64,000 nt of DNA from Phytophthora sp. 'mugwort' (lineage: Eukaryota; Oomycota; Peronosporomycetes; Peronosporales; Peronosporaceae): positions 372,001 to 436,000 of the forward strand of contig JAUCEF010000002.1 in the NCBI GenBank assembly GCA_033558025.1. The letters run 5' to 3'. This document shows, one piece after another, positions 19,580 to 31,122 of the stretch. The translations under genes were made by a program, and so were the position numbers. Numbering within the stretch: the first letter of the stretch is position 1; each line of letters opens with the position of its first letter. Under the pieces are notes generated by a model, which had not been told where the DNA came from, ran no database searches, and was given only the letters and a program-made list of their open reading frames with translations.

Positions 19580-22500
19580 TTAATCGATTTGCTTTGTGTT
19601 GTTCAAGCGCAATTTCGCAAACATGGCCTCGATCGAGTCAGCCGATAACGCCTGTCGAAATTGCACGAGGTCGTCCTGCATGTCCTGCTGCCATTTTTGC
19701 ACTTCGATTTGGATTGCTTGCAGCTGCGTCAGCGCATTTGCTTCGTCTTCTTCTGAAAGTTTGCGCACATACTCACTCCAGATGGCGTAGTCCTGCTCCA
19801 ACTTGAGCATCTTCTTATGGGACTCAGCGATACTCGACTCGAACTTGCCAATACGAGCTTTCAGATCCAGGTGATACTCGTGCGATTCGTTCACTGTCTT
19901 CGCTGCGTGAAGGAGGCCAGCGATGCAGAAAAGCGCTGACAGAAGCATGATAATCGAGATGCCAATGGACGACATCCAGCCCAGTTTGGCTGCCGGGGGA
20001 CTTTTTTCTGGCATAGCGTTCGGCGGTCTCTTAGCTGGGGGTGTCGGGTAAATACCATGCTTGCTTTCGGCCGCCGCTGGCAAAACCGGTTCAACAGAGC
20101 TTGGTACCGATTTGCATGACAGCGGGGAAGTTTTTCCGACAGCTTGCTTCAGGGCTGGTTTTGGAGTATTCTTCTCAGCTGCATCGTCGCCCTCAGTCAT
20201 ACAGACAGCAGGTGCATCCTTTTGATCATCTTTGACATCGTCAGTCATCGCTTTCTGTTGAGTAGTGGCAAAAACGGAAGCAAATTTCGCTTCCATCTGT
20301 GTTGGGGCTGGGTAGCGAGGCTGACAAGGTTGCGAATGCGTGTAATGCTCCTGCTCGGGATATTGCGATGCCATGCAACGCTCATGGGGCGATTGTGGTC
20401 TGCCATAGTAATCGTGGACGGACGGGGTCTCCGTAGCAGCAAACAACTTTTCTGCAGCAGCAAAACGCCCGGCTTGTTCATCTTGAACATGCGATTCTTG
20501 GTCAAGTTGGGACTCTTTTACGAAGTCAATGGATTCAGTTTTGGGTCCGTCGTTCTTCGTGGTATCTTTTTCAAACACCGGTGATGAACTAGACAGTTGA
20601 GCTTGTAGGTCCGAGAAGTCGTTGCCATCCAATTGCTCGTGGTGGTCATCAAAAACTGCCGCTTTGTCTAAAGCCGGCTCAAACGTTTGCAGTGGGGATG
20701 GCTGTTCAAAAGTGCCTCCCTTTTCTTCATGGGAATCATAATCAGGCGCAATAAGCGGGCTCCGCGCAAACCGATCAGCGTGTGTCAACCGCTGCAAGTA
20801 TGACGGTTCCTCCTTGCTAGGCTTGCCCGAAGGCTGCTCAGTGCGTGTTGTTGGCGATCTTTCCTGCGATTCTTCAGCAACAGCCTCGGTATTGACTGTG
20901 TAGCGCGAGAGCGGCTCGCCTCGTTCTTTAATTGGCAGGTCGTAGTTGTTTTCTTCGTTTCGCGTGATTGCACGAAGACGAGTCATTTCGTCACGAACGT
21001 TGAGCAGGGCTGATAACGCATCATTGGGAGTATTTTCCGTGTTCAGCTCCTCGTCCTTTTCATGGGCTTCATCCTCTTCAAAATCGTTTTGCACCGCAAG
21101 ATATTCCTGCGGTGATGACCCAAAGGTGTCGTGCCATTCTGTTTCTGGAGCTTCACGCTCATTCATGATTGTAGTTTGCTTATCAGTCAAGTCAGTCTGC
21201 TCCGGATCTTCTTGATCGCTTAAACTGTCCCCAATTTCATCTTCAGCATCAAATTTGTGTCTGGGTCCTTCATCAAGACGCCACTCATTCGTGAAGATAT
21301 CACCGTCATTAGCAGTATCCGGTTTCGATTGGTCAGCCTCTTCCTCCTCCAAAAAGCCGCTGTTGCTTCGAGACTGGCTGTCATCGAGTCGGCGATGCTT
21401 CCATTCACTATCAGACTCGACGTGGTCACTGCCTTCTGTTAAATGGCCAATGTCATCTTCCTCATCAAACAGGCAGCCACTGTGATGTTGATCGCGCAAA
21501 GGTGATCTTGCTTCTTGGTCGTGCGGGCTGCTACAAACAACAGACTCCAGTGTTATTTCCGCTTGCCGCGGTCGAACATAATCACTTGAAGCTGCCAAGT
21601 CGGGCGATGACAGTTCAGGACCGTAAGTTTGCAGCGAGGGATCCTCTTGTTCCTGGCAGACAAACCCTCGTCGTCTAGGTCGAAGAGTTACGTTTTCTGT
21701 GGAAGGTGGCGGGGGTGTCGGAGTTGCAATAGAACTAGGAATCGGCTTGCTGAAATACTCGTCACTTGCGCTCAAAGCAGCCTTTTCCTCTTCGACCTTT
21801 GCGTTACGAGCAGGTGTAGAGGGTCCGCTACTTCCACGCGCTTCCAATATAAAGCTACCTGGTCGAGGAAGCTGAGATGATAGTCGCTCTGGAGAATTAG
21901 TAGCTCTCGTCGGTGACCCGAGGTGTTTCTTGTTCAAAAGACTCGGACTGCGAGTTAATGGACTTGGGATCTTCGATTCCTGAAGCTTTCGGACACCAGG
22001 ATGCTGCAGCGAAGCCTCTTCGATACTTGCACTTGACGACTGCGCTGCATCCGTTTGTATTGAAATAGCTCGTCGAGGGCTGGGAACATTCCCAGCCTCT
22101 GGTGGGAGCGGCTGCGCAGTCTTTGCCGTCGTCGACTTCAACTGGAATCCGTGCATTTGGGAACCATCGAATGTCTCGGGTATATCACTCTTTTGCTCAT
22201 CGTCCGGCCAATCCGAAAAATCGTGCGTGTCGAATAAACGGCGCGAAACTAGGCTGCTTTCACGAGCATTTCTTTCAGTGACTGACATAGTTCCAGTACC
22301 AGAACTCGTAATCACTTCGGTGATGCTCGTTTCTTGAATGCAGACATCTTGTAGATCGTGTTGCTTTGCTGACACATGAATCTCGATGCCTTGCTCGCGC
22401 TTATGCCGAGGAGATTTGCGGAAGCTTGCACGCGACCGTGTGAAATTTGACCTGCTACGAGCGAATACGTCGGACTTGTCGGCCAGCTCAGGGTATTTGA

Positions 22501-23535
22501 TCAGGATTGCTTTGGCCAAATGTGAGTCGCAGTGCTCACTAATAAGGAGTGTTTTTGATTGGGTTGACGGTATGTCCACCAGCTCATCCATACGCTCACT
22601 CCTGTTAAAATCCATCACACTCGGTCAAAAACGTTCTACAGCAGCAAATATACTTCCTATAGTCCTTACCATCGCGAAGAAAATCTCGTAAGCACCTCAC
22701 GCGCCGTCTTGCGAACTATGTCGTTTTGGTCTTCCAGTCCTCGTCGGATAATCTCCAGCACGTCCGACTCCCACTGCAGCACTTCTTCATCACTCCAGTA
22801 GACAAAAATGATCCCCAGCTGCTCCAGTATCAGCACGTGAGCCTTATCTATACATACAACAAGTCATGACACCAGTTAGGAGGCAAAACCTTTCCTAAAT
22901 ATAACAAGCCCCGTCCTACCCTGCATCAACTGGACGTAGATCTTCCTCATCAGCGACAAGTCATATCTTACGACCTCCGACATCTTGCGCAGCAGCTTGG
23001 AACCTGGCTGTCGTATCGCCCCCGACGAGCTCTTGGCCGTGCCGATGATCTGGGGCAACAGGGAGTTGGCCATATCCTGGAAGTCTCGTCCCGTGACCTC
23101 GACAATCCTCAGCAGATGCTCACATACGTCCTTCACGAGCTTGGACCGGAGCGCGATTAGCTGCTGCCCGATGTTAACCTAATAAAGTAATGAAAAAATT
23201 AACATTAAATAAAAAGTTAGTAAATACAATAACTTAGTCGGAGAGTAGGAAGGTACGACAAAAAAGGTGTTGAGACCATACCGACAGACTCAGAAGCAGC
23301 CGAACAGCATCCTTGCGACTGGCAGAGCGTCCAAGAGACTCCACAGCCGTCGCTAGCTCCTCAATTGCCAAGGAACAGACTTTCCAGTCCGTCTCTGGGT
23401 CGCTTAGCAGCTTCTGTGTCTCTTGAATCTGACGGAAAACGTTGTATAGAGAGATACAGGTCGAGTTAGATGCTGAATATGGTACGAGCAGATAAAGGAA
23501 ATACGTGTGCACACTTGTCGATTGAGCCGCTCCAT
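19580..23535 (-). CDS. CLASP/TOG-like domain protein with C-terminal membrane anchor (five exons)
   Basis: Five exons join without frame breaks: 23515-23535, 23282-23428, 22920-23178, 22670-22847, 19580-22601. The introns are 86, 103, 72 and 68 nt and all obey GT-AG. The product is 1208 residues. Residues 1-230 are a helical array typical of CLASP_N/TOG domains (LLSDPETDWKVCSLAIEEL, GRDFQDMANSLLPQIIG, SSSGAIRQPGSKLL, ARE(V)LTRFSSRW), which bind tubulin in known families. Residues 231-1075 are acidic, Ser/Pro-rich and probably disordered. A single membrane segment lies at about 1078-1103 (IGISIIMLLSALFCIAGLL), followed by about 105 residues of coiled coil. The start codon at 23535 gives a very short first exon; the frame is open up to 23736, so exon 1 is the least certain part. 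Confidence 0.8.
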
Positions 23536-23819
23536 GCTCGTATTCGCTCTGAAAGGTGCAAGTTGCCGCCGCGTCGAGCTCTCCGCCTGTCCCAGTGCGC
23601 GTTTGGCTTTGCCCGCGAGTGCGCACTCAACTGTCGTTCGAAATGGTGCAACATTCAGGCGACAAATGCAAAAAGAGAGAAGAGGAACTGTGAGGAGGCA
23701 TATTTTGGACCTGTGTTGTTGAATATGGCTACACACTTCGACATACTGTAACTTAAAGATTGTACTTTAATCTACGCGGCGAGTGTCTTATTGACGGGAT
23801 TCCTAAAGGCTAGTGCTGG

Positions 23820-24480
23820 GTGACTATGGTCTACTTCGCGGACAGCATGCCTACGCCCCGAGCCAAAAAGGACTTTGGTTACAGCCTCTTTGCGGTCTTC
23901 CACATAGTGAAAGTTGTGGTACTTCGCTGCCTATGGACGCACCGCAATGACATCCGCTTCCACGATTATGAACCAAATCTCATCGGCGTCAAGGCTCGGG
24001 TGCACGCCCTGATCGACCTTCATGTTGTTGCCTTATGGCAGGCAACCCAGGCGCAAGCTATAAGACAGTCCTCGCACGTGAGTAGGCAACTACACACCTT
24101 ATTGCGAGGACTGCCTGTGTCGGCATCCATCGACGCCAATGTCCCAAGCGACCACGAGGCGGAAGCCCGTCAGTGGGACTCCTTACTCGGGGACATGCTG
24201 AACCATGACAGGGAAGAGACGTCCGGAGCGTTGGAGCCCTTCACGACTGCAGATCCAAGCGATCACGGGGTGGAAACCAGTCAGCGGGGCTCCTTTCCTG
24301 CGGCCATGTTGAGCCGAAGCCGGAAGAGACGCCTGTGGTCCGAAGGTAAAGCCCTTCATCCTGATGTCTTACAATCCGCCGCCGGCGTGCTCGGCCATTG
24401 CTGGCTTCAGTCTCCACCACTTCACGCCCATACGCCAAGTTCCCGGCTCCATTTGCCGATCACTTAGCGGCCGTTGCCTT
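23820..24480 (+). pseudogene. LINE C-terminal remnant
   Basis: A 215-codon frame carries VLRCLWTHRNDIRFHDYEPN, the kind of block seen at the C-terminus of oomycete LINE reverse transcriptases, but no RT, endonuclease or start context. Inside it a segment of about 110 bp is duplicated in tandem: VPSDHEAEARQWDSLLGDML and DPSDHGVETSQRGSFPAAML are diverged copies. Another direct repeat, CCAGGCCTACARGCCCATGA, occurs downstream at about 24668 and 24791. Confidence 0.45.
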
Positions 24481-24900
24481 ATGTCTGCTGTAACCGAAGG
24501 CGATGTGGATTTTTGAACCCAGGCGGGCCCCCACGTTGGCAGACAGGCGGGTGAAGAACGCGACACGCTACAGACTCTTACGCGTGTTATGGCATGCACG
24601 ACATCACTGGACTACTCTTTGGATCGAGGTCTAGAGCGGCGCCACACCCCCGAGCCGCGCGTACTACCAGGCCTACAAGCCCATGAGACGACGACTGGGA
24701 GGATTTGTCCCTCTAAATCACGACCCACATCTCTCCTACTGAAGTGCCTGGTCAAGAAGTCTCAAGAACTACCGGGTTTAACCGTGCTGCCAGGCCTACA
24801 GCCCATGAGACGGTGCCCAGTAGCCCCCAAGACCATAAGTCCAGTCACAAGCCCAGATATCCCAACCTCCGCTGCCAAACCCCAACCATCGTCCGAAAGG

Positions 24901-24980
24901 TCTGGTCGGCCCGGGGATTGAACCCTGGCCGCTTCCGTCCGACATTGGATGCTTAACCAGCTGAGCTATCTAAGCTCACT
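24901..24980 (-). repeat. tRNA-like sequence, probable SINE head
   Basis: On the minus strand it has a good pol III A box (TAGCTCAGCTGG) and B box (GGTTCAATCCC) about 45 nt apart. The seven bases before the A box do not pair with those after the T arm, and no anticodon stem forms, so it is not a working tRNA gene. tRNA-derived SINEs are known in Phytophthora; this is probably one, sitting beside the LINE remnant. Confidence 0.5.
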
Positions 24981-25289
24981 AGAAGTAGGAGGCTCGCACC
25001 ACCTGATTCATCGGGTTATACTTGGTTTTTGTATAGAACCCATCGGAAAGGTCCTGCAAATGTCGTACTCGGCCCAGAGACGTCTCGGGACGTCCACCAG
25101 TTTCCTCTGGGCACTAAAATGGATCTTTCAGGGTACCCACTTTCGAGAAAATGGACCTGTTTTGGACACCAATGGGATACTTCGTACCCAAATTTTGGGT
25201 CCACATGACCCAAATCGATTTCAAATAACCAAGTAGGGTAGCTAAGTAGGTTGCTTACTAGCCTTAAAAGTGTAATGTATTTCTTGTTA

Positions 25290-28089
25290 ACTAATGGCTA
25301 GTGCGCTTCATCTGGCGCACCACGAGGACCTTCTAGATGCCGTTGGGCAGCTGTATGAGCTGGTCGTGCGTGCCCTGCTCAACGGTGGCGCCATCGTCCG
25401 TCACAGCATTGAGGTTCGCGTTGCGGATGGTGGACAGTTGGTGCGCCACGATAATGGTCGTGCGCCGCTTGAGCGTGAGCAATCGGTCCAGTGACGCCTG
25501 CACCATGCGCGCGCTCTCGTTGTCCAGAGCGCTGGTCGCCTCGTCCAGGAGCAGCACCGCCGGATTGCGCAGGATAGCACCGGCAATGGCGATACGCTGC
25601 TTCTGACCTCCAGAAACTTGAGCACCGCGAGCCGTTCAGAATTGAAATTGCAAATAAAGTCAAACACATTCGCCTTCTCATCGTCCTCGATGATCTCCTC
25701 ACGAGTCGACCCGGGCTTTCGGAGCTCAACCTTCTTCGCGATAGTGCCACTGGTTCCTGACTCCCAAGAGACGTGTTCACGCAGCCATTGTAGATTCAGC
25801 TCCTTCAGATTGTTCCTGTCTAGCGTCACCACTCCAGCAGGTGGGGTCGTAAAAGCCTTTCAGCAGTGATATCGCCGTACTCTTTCCAGCGGAAATTCCA
25901 CTGCCGCTGTCGCCCACTAATGCGACGGTCTGGCCGCGAGCAAACTTCAGGTTGTAGTTGCTGTAGATCGTGGCATCGGTGCGAGCAGGGTACGTGAACT
26001 CCAGGTTGCGGAACTCAATATCACCGTCGACGTGGACCAGTGTACGCCCTGTATTAGGGGTGGCATCAGTGACAGTTTTCGGTCGATGACTTGAACACAC
26101 GCTGAGCGAGCGTTTGGCCCTGGCTCCACCCGACGCACCTTGCGCAGCCATGCCTATTGCGAATGTACTAAGCATGATGACCGTAAGCATCATGACAACT
26201 GCTCGAAAGTAATGATGCCGCGCTTTAAATCCAGCGTCTGCTGATATAGAAGAGGAATGCCATTACCAAGGACATCGCCCCCTGTGATATTCCAAATGCC
26301 ATACCGTCAACAATGCCGATTTTTGACGTCAGCCGCCTTTGAGATATCCCGATACCTGACGTATAGCGTGTTCAGAGCCGCCTCCATAGTGAATGAGGCA
26401 ACCTCCGAATAGAACCTATATCCTCGGAAAAGCAGAGACCCTGCGGCCATATCGGCGTCGTTATTCGTCTTGTTGCCGAATGTACCCGACATTTGCTGAG
26501 CCTGAATAACGAAGGACGAACCAGCATGGGGAATGCCGCCAGCAAAATGAGCGTCATCTGCCAACTATAGAAGAATGGCGAAAGCATTGACGAGCGTAGT
26601 AGTGTTTGCCAATCCTCTATTGAGTGTTTTCGAGGTCATCGTCTGCAGGATCAGGCCAATTGAGACCCCAAGCTCCCGAAGAGTTCTCGGTCCAAGTCGA
26701 ACCAACCAATTTTCTGGTGTAACATCGCGCTGAATGTGGTTAACCGTACACGAGTGGCAAGGTTCTGTGTGACGACAGCAAAGCCTTAATGCTGCATTAT
26801 GATGGACACGGCAAACGAGATGCCGAGACCGACAAATCCGAGTGCCCACCAGGGCGCATGATGCATCATCTCACTCTTCGTGTAGTCAAGGCGGAAGAAC
26901 AGCACGGTAACTTTCACTAAAGGAACACCACACACCGGGAACACTGCTGTATTCACAATGGCACCAAGGGACCACATGACCATAAACGTCCACTCCATTA
27001 CCGTATCTAGACGCGAGCCATCGAAGGTCAACGTCGCCCAATTCGTTGTCATTCTTGACAAGAGCAGCTTCTTTCTCTGACGCACTGTGCCGACTGTTCG
27101 ACCGTCGCGATTTCCTACCCGAACGCACACATGGTCGTCAGGAAAACCAAGATCTTTCACAGTCATGACTTCCTCGTTACTTTCTACTTTCTCGTCCTCT
27201 GATGCCACGCGGCTCTGAGCTTCCACCAAGATACGGTGGTGACCATTCTCAAGCTTCATGTGCTTCGTGCGAGCCAATTTCGACGATGGCACCATCGCTG
27301 TGAACTGCAATGCGGCTTGCGTTATGGATAGTGGACAAACGGTAAGCAACAATGATTGTAGTTCGATGCGAGTTGGCGAGCAGTTGGTCGAGAGACAGTT
27401 GTACGATCCGCCCCCTCACTGTGCCCAGGACACTGATAGCTTCATCAAGAAGCAGGAGAGGTGGGTTCTTGATAATGGCACGAGCGATGGCAATTTTTTT
27501 TTCGCCTGCTTTTGTCCGCCCGAGAGCTGAGCGCCACGCTTATCCACTTCAGTCTGGAAACCCTGAGGGATTTTTTCAATGAAAGCGTACGCGTTGTCCA
27601 ACTTCAATCACCTGTTCATCCGTCGCTGAAGGGCAACCTTACCGAACGTTCGAGGAGCGACACATTGCACGTTTACCACTGTCGCTTGGGCCCACAAGAG
27701 CCACCGTCTCACCAGGCTCAATAGTCAGAGAGAATTGCTGCATACCTGCACCTCTGGACGCGATGGGTAGGCAATGAAACGTCTCAATCTGAATGCGGAT
27801 AACGTTGTCCAGCTTCTTGCCTTCTTCACTCAGCGGATTGATCAGTGACGGTGTTTCAATGGTCTGGAAACAGGAAAAGCTGCCCCACGCACCGACGTGA
27901 TAGCCTCTGCGCTTGGACCCGCCTGTCCGAGAGCCATAGCGCCCATGATAACAGAGAAAAGACTGTGAGCGCTCGACCGCCATCGTAGCATCCGTCCGTG
28001 CAGCTACTGCCATCCAGATTGTCCTTAGCCACCATAAGCGCGCCGAAGTACATACCACCTGCATAGGCGCAGAACACTGTGCCAAACAT
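25290..28089 (-). pseudogene. ABCB/MDR-type ABC transporter pseudogene
   Basis: Read leftwards: end of the first membrane domain (AYAGGMYFGALMVAKDN), NBD1 ([40 protein letters not shown]), second membrane domain (27100-26200), NBD2 (VDGDIEFRNLEFTYPAR, degenerate P-loop, [41 protein letters not shown]). The order is that of a full-length P-glycoprotein-like exporter whose 5' half of TMD1 is missing. Many frame changes are needed. NBD2 carries a 12-nt insertion in the Walker A motif (GDSGSG-ISAG-KST), and the switch His of NBD1 is Tyr (VAYRLST). No product is expected. Confidence 0.85.
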
Positions 28090-28325
28090 CAGTCTTGTAC
28101 CCCTCCACGTGTGGCTATTGACTGAATGATGGTAATTCGAGGTCTAGGGCCATAAACATAATGCATTATGCACGTCAGTCACTGCACTTCGGGGGTTTAC
28201 AATATCTACTAAATTACCAGAAAATTCGGATTTAAAGTATTTGAGGAATAAAAATTAATTTCAGTTTTATTACCACGACCTGTTGTACCTAAACCGTCAA
28301 TCCCACAAATTTCATTAGCAAAAAT

Positions 28326-28842
28326 AGCCCTCCCAATCAGAAGCTGCCCACCGTGCAGGGCAGGGCCTATTTACTTAATTAAATAGGACGGGACTTCCAT
28401 AATCGGTATGCATTTAGTCGAGTGCCTTATGTACACAACACGATCCCGGATATTTACCTTATGCCACCATAGCTAGAACAAATAACGAGATTCTTTGTTG
28501 GTCTATCTGCTTTTGATTAAATGACCTGATTTCAATTTTCAAGTCAAGAATTTGACTAATAAAAAGTTAATGCCCAGTGGATGTCGGTGCAGTCGCTCCC
28601 CACCGTCGCCGTTTCTATCTCGAGTCGCACCTGTCGCGTTCGAGTAGGGGATGTAGCGCGATCAGCGATTTTCAGTTGGGAGATGACATTTTGCGGAATA
28701 ACAAGGGGATTTAGTGAAAAGCCGAGAGTAGTCGTGCGATTCGTGCACGAACTCAGAGGATAAGTAATTAAATAATTGGACGGAATGTGTTCCTTAGTTA
28801 CATATATTTTAACGTAGTGATCAAATTCTAATTTGGAGGTCT
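28326..28842. mobile_element. Harbinger MITE, 517 bp, AAT target duplication
   Basis: The 21-bp ends 28326-28346 and 28822-28842 are inverted repeats agreeing at 16 of 21 positions. Both are flanked by AAT (28323-28325, 28843-28845). The left subterminal sequence AGAAGCTGCCCACCG and the right end CTAATTTGGAGGTCT recur in the full-length element at 12286-14105, so this is a deletion derivative of that family that its transposase could once have moved. It contains no coding sequence. Confidence 0.85.
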
Positions 28843-28849
28843 AATAAAC

Positions 28850-29416
28850 TTTAGTAAACTACATGCATCTTTATCACGACTTTGGCATTCGCCTGCCTAT
28901 AATCCGCTGTGTCCGTCTAAAAGTATATGTTAATAGGAAGAACCCGTTAGCTATAGGCAAACACTCTGATGGCTGCTGGCGAGACGGTCATCGCCATGGA
29001 CGACGATTTTAGTGGCAACGTGCCGGTTTGCGACATTATTAAGCGCACCATATCGGACCATCTCAAGCATAAAAAATTATGAACTGGGTTCTGTCGGAAT
29101 AGGCGTAGTCGTCGACAAGGCGCCGAGTGCACAGGGACATCAATACGGAGAAGATTTCGAATGTCCCGGAGGCCAACATGCCTGGATAGCCGATAATTCA
29201 TGGGGGACCGCGAGGAAATGAAGGAAGGGAAGCAGATTTTCACGCTTGACTTCGTTGGGAACCATTCCTCGGCTTGTACCGTAAAACAAATTTGGCAATA
29301 GTTAATCAATTCATTCATTCAGTAGACTAAGACTAACTCTGATCGTACACCTGACATCCCTCCGGTTGGACGCACCCTCTACCAATTGCTACTAGACTGA
29401 AGCTTCTACTCCGCAC
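28850..29416. other. intergenic, no supported gene
   Basis: Sequence 3' of the first methyltransferase gene. Small frames on either strand show no domain. Confidence 0.4.
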
Positions 29417-30916
29417 TTACTCCTTCTTGCCGTAGAACAGACCCCACTTCTGATCACCGTCACCACAACGAACAATCTTGGCCTCCCAACCGTCCACGAT
29501 GTACTTGAAATCCGACTCGCTCGTCTCCGCAACAAACTGTTCTTTGTGACTCAACGTACGAGTCAGCTCCTCCTTCAACACCTCCACAAACTGCTCCGTA
29601 CGGTCCTCGGCCAGCACAGACGTGAACCCCACGGACTCCAATACCTTGCCGTACTGCGACGGAGACAACAGGTGGTAGCCACGACTAGCAACGTACGCCT
29701 TGAAACGGTCCGTGGACTCCTGCTCACCCTGGCAGTAGTCCGAGATCAACACTCGACCGCCGGGCTTAAGCCAGCGGAAGAACTTGGCAAACAGCGCCTT
29801 CTTGTCTTCGATATGAAGGATCGTGTCGCGAGAGTAGACGACGTCGAAGGACGCATCCGGGAACTCCTTCTTGGTGGCGTCGCAGATCTCGAACTCGACG
29901 TCGGCACCCGTATCCTTCATGGATGTCTCTAGAGCGCGATGCACCATGTTGGTGGAGAGGTCAATGCCGACGACGGAGACACCAAACTGACGTGCCATGT
30001 AGAAATCTCCACCACCTATGCCGCAACCCACGTCGAGCACTCTCTCACCAGGTTTGAGGTTGAGTTTCTCAACGAACTCGGTGGTGGTTGTCTGACCACC
30101 CGTGCTCACATAGCCCTGTCCGAAGATCTTCTCATAGCGTGCGATGCTCTGGTTGGAGTATTGCTCCTCATCGAGGAACTTCTGAAAGGTGGCGACAGCT
30201 TCGTCATTAGTGTTTGAGGATCCCTCCTTGACAGCCTTGGTGTAGCTGAAGAAGACCTGTCCGTTGTTCTTCTTGATCTTGCGGTAGACGGCGACACTGC
30301 CCGACGACTCAAGACTGAAGTAACCGAGGTCTCCGTTCTCTTCCTTGGAGACCACCGAGCCGAAAACTCCCACGTAGAACGCAGGGTGACGGTAGTGCGT
30401 CGGGTTCGTGTTGCGCTTGATATCTCCCGACTGTCTAAAGCAGGACTCACGGAAAAAGAGCTTACCACCCGGACGCAGCCACTTGACAGCCTTCTTGGCG
30501 AAGTCCTTGACCTCTTCATCACCAAGATACATAAAGATCCAGTTGGAGAAGATGACGTCGAAGGAGTTGGGCTCAGCCTCAAGCGTGACTACGTCTTTAC
30601 AAAGGAACCTGACGTTGTCCAAATGGCCGTTCGAGGCGACGTTGGCCTTGTGGAAGTCTTCGATGAACTCCACGGCCGTGAGGCTCTTGGCGCTCTTGCC
30701 GATAATGGACGTGAAACGGCCGATTCCAGCAGCCAACTCCAACACATCCTTGCCCTCCATGGAAGGGGCCCGCGCCATGATTTCGGGCATCTCGAGCTCA
30801 TGGAGGACCTTGGCGTTCGAGTCGAGCATCATAGTCTCGATGTCCGTGCTGGAGCTATGTTCCGTCCAGTAGGATTTCATCTGCTGGCGAGTCGTCTCGA
30901 CGCTCTCGATCGTCAT
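29417..30916 (-). CDS. phosphoethanolamine N-methyltransferase (copy 1)
   Basis: 499 residues, intronless. Plant-type PEAMT/PMT architecture with two SAM-methyltransferase domains: motif I VLELAAGIGRFT at 58-69 and VLDVGCGIGGGDFY at 293-306. Post-motif blocks are SFDVVYSRDTILHIEDK and WLKPGGRVLISDYC. In this family the enzyme converts phosphoethanolamine to phosphocholine in three methyl transfers in the cytosol; domain 1 usually does the first step and domain 2 the other two. Both SAM-binding loops look intact, so copy 1 should be active. The ATG sits 46 nt below a core promoter at 30962-30975. The distal 939 bp are nearly identical to copy 2. Confidence 0.93.
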   Translation of the reverse strand: MTIESVETTRQQMKSYWTEHSSSTDIETMMLDSNAKVLHELEMPEIMARAPSMEGKDVLELAAGIGRFTSIIGKSAKSLTAVEFIEDFHKANVASNGHLDNVRFLCKDVVTLEAEPNSFDVIFSNWIFMYLGDEEVKDFAKKAVKWLRPGGKLFFRESCFRQSGDIKRNTNPTHYRHPAFYVGVFGSVVSKEENGDLGYFSLESSGSVAVYRKIKKNNGQVFFSYTKAVKEGSSNTNDEAVATFQKFLDEEQYSNQSIARYEKIFGQGYVSTGGQTTTTEFVEKLNLKPGERVLDVGCGIGGGDFYMARQFGVSVVGIDLSTNMVHRALETSMKDTGADVEFEICDATKKEFPDASFDVVYSRDTILHIEDKKALFAKFFRWLKPGGRVLISDYCQGEQESTDRFKAYVASRGYHLLSPSQYGKVLESVGFTSVLAEDRTEQFVEVLKEELTRTLSHKEQFVAETSESDFKYIVDGWEAKIVRCGDGDQKWGLFYGKKE

Positions 30917-30961
30917 CTTCTTTTGCAGCTTGGTGTCTTGAGCTCTTGATTGTTATGCGGC

Positions 30962-30975
30962 AAGTTGGAGAATGA
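30962..30975 (-). promoter_or_regulatory. oomycete core promoter of PMT copy 1
   Basis: Minus strand reads TCATTCTCCAACTT, a match to the oomycete Inr (YCAYTYY) followed at the usual distance by an FPR-like CAACTT. It lies 46-59 nt upstream of the ATG and is nearly the same as the element before copy 2. Confidence 0.7.
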
Positions 30976-31068
30976 AAGCTTTCTGCCGTCGTAGGGTGAC
31001 TGTAAGGTAAGGTTCATGCCCATCACCCTGACGCCGCGTGTTTGAGGGTTGCTGTTTTAGGGTTTTGA

Positions 31069-31122
31069 ATCACATTCATTTTTCATTCTTTCCGTTCTTA
31101 CAAATAACAAGATGAATGTGAT
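31069..31122. repeat. inverted repeat upstream of PMT copy 1
   Basis: ATCACATTCAT at 31069-31079 and its perfect complement ATGAATGTGAT at 31112-31122 flank a 32-nt pyrimidine-rich spacer. It lies about 95-150 bp upstream of the core promoter; a regulatory role is possible but unproven. Confidence 0.5.

Noticed and set aside
24901..24980. Functional tRNA gene
   Set aside because: A and B boxes are good, but no acceptor stem or anticodon stem can be formed.
29546..30949. Plus-strand frames over PMT copy 1
   Set aside because: Antisense shadows of the methyltransferase; the same shadows recur over copy 2.
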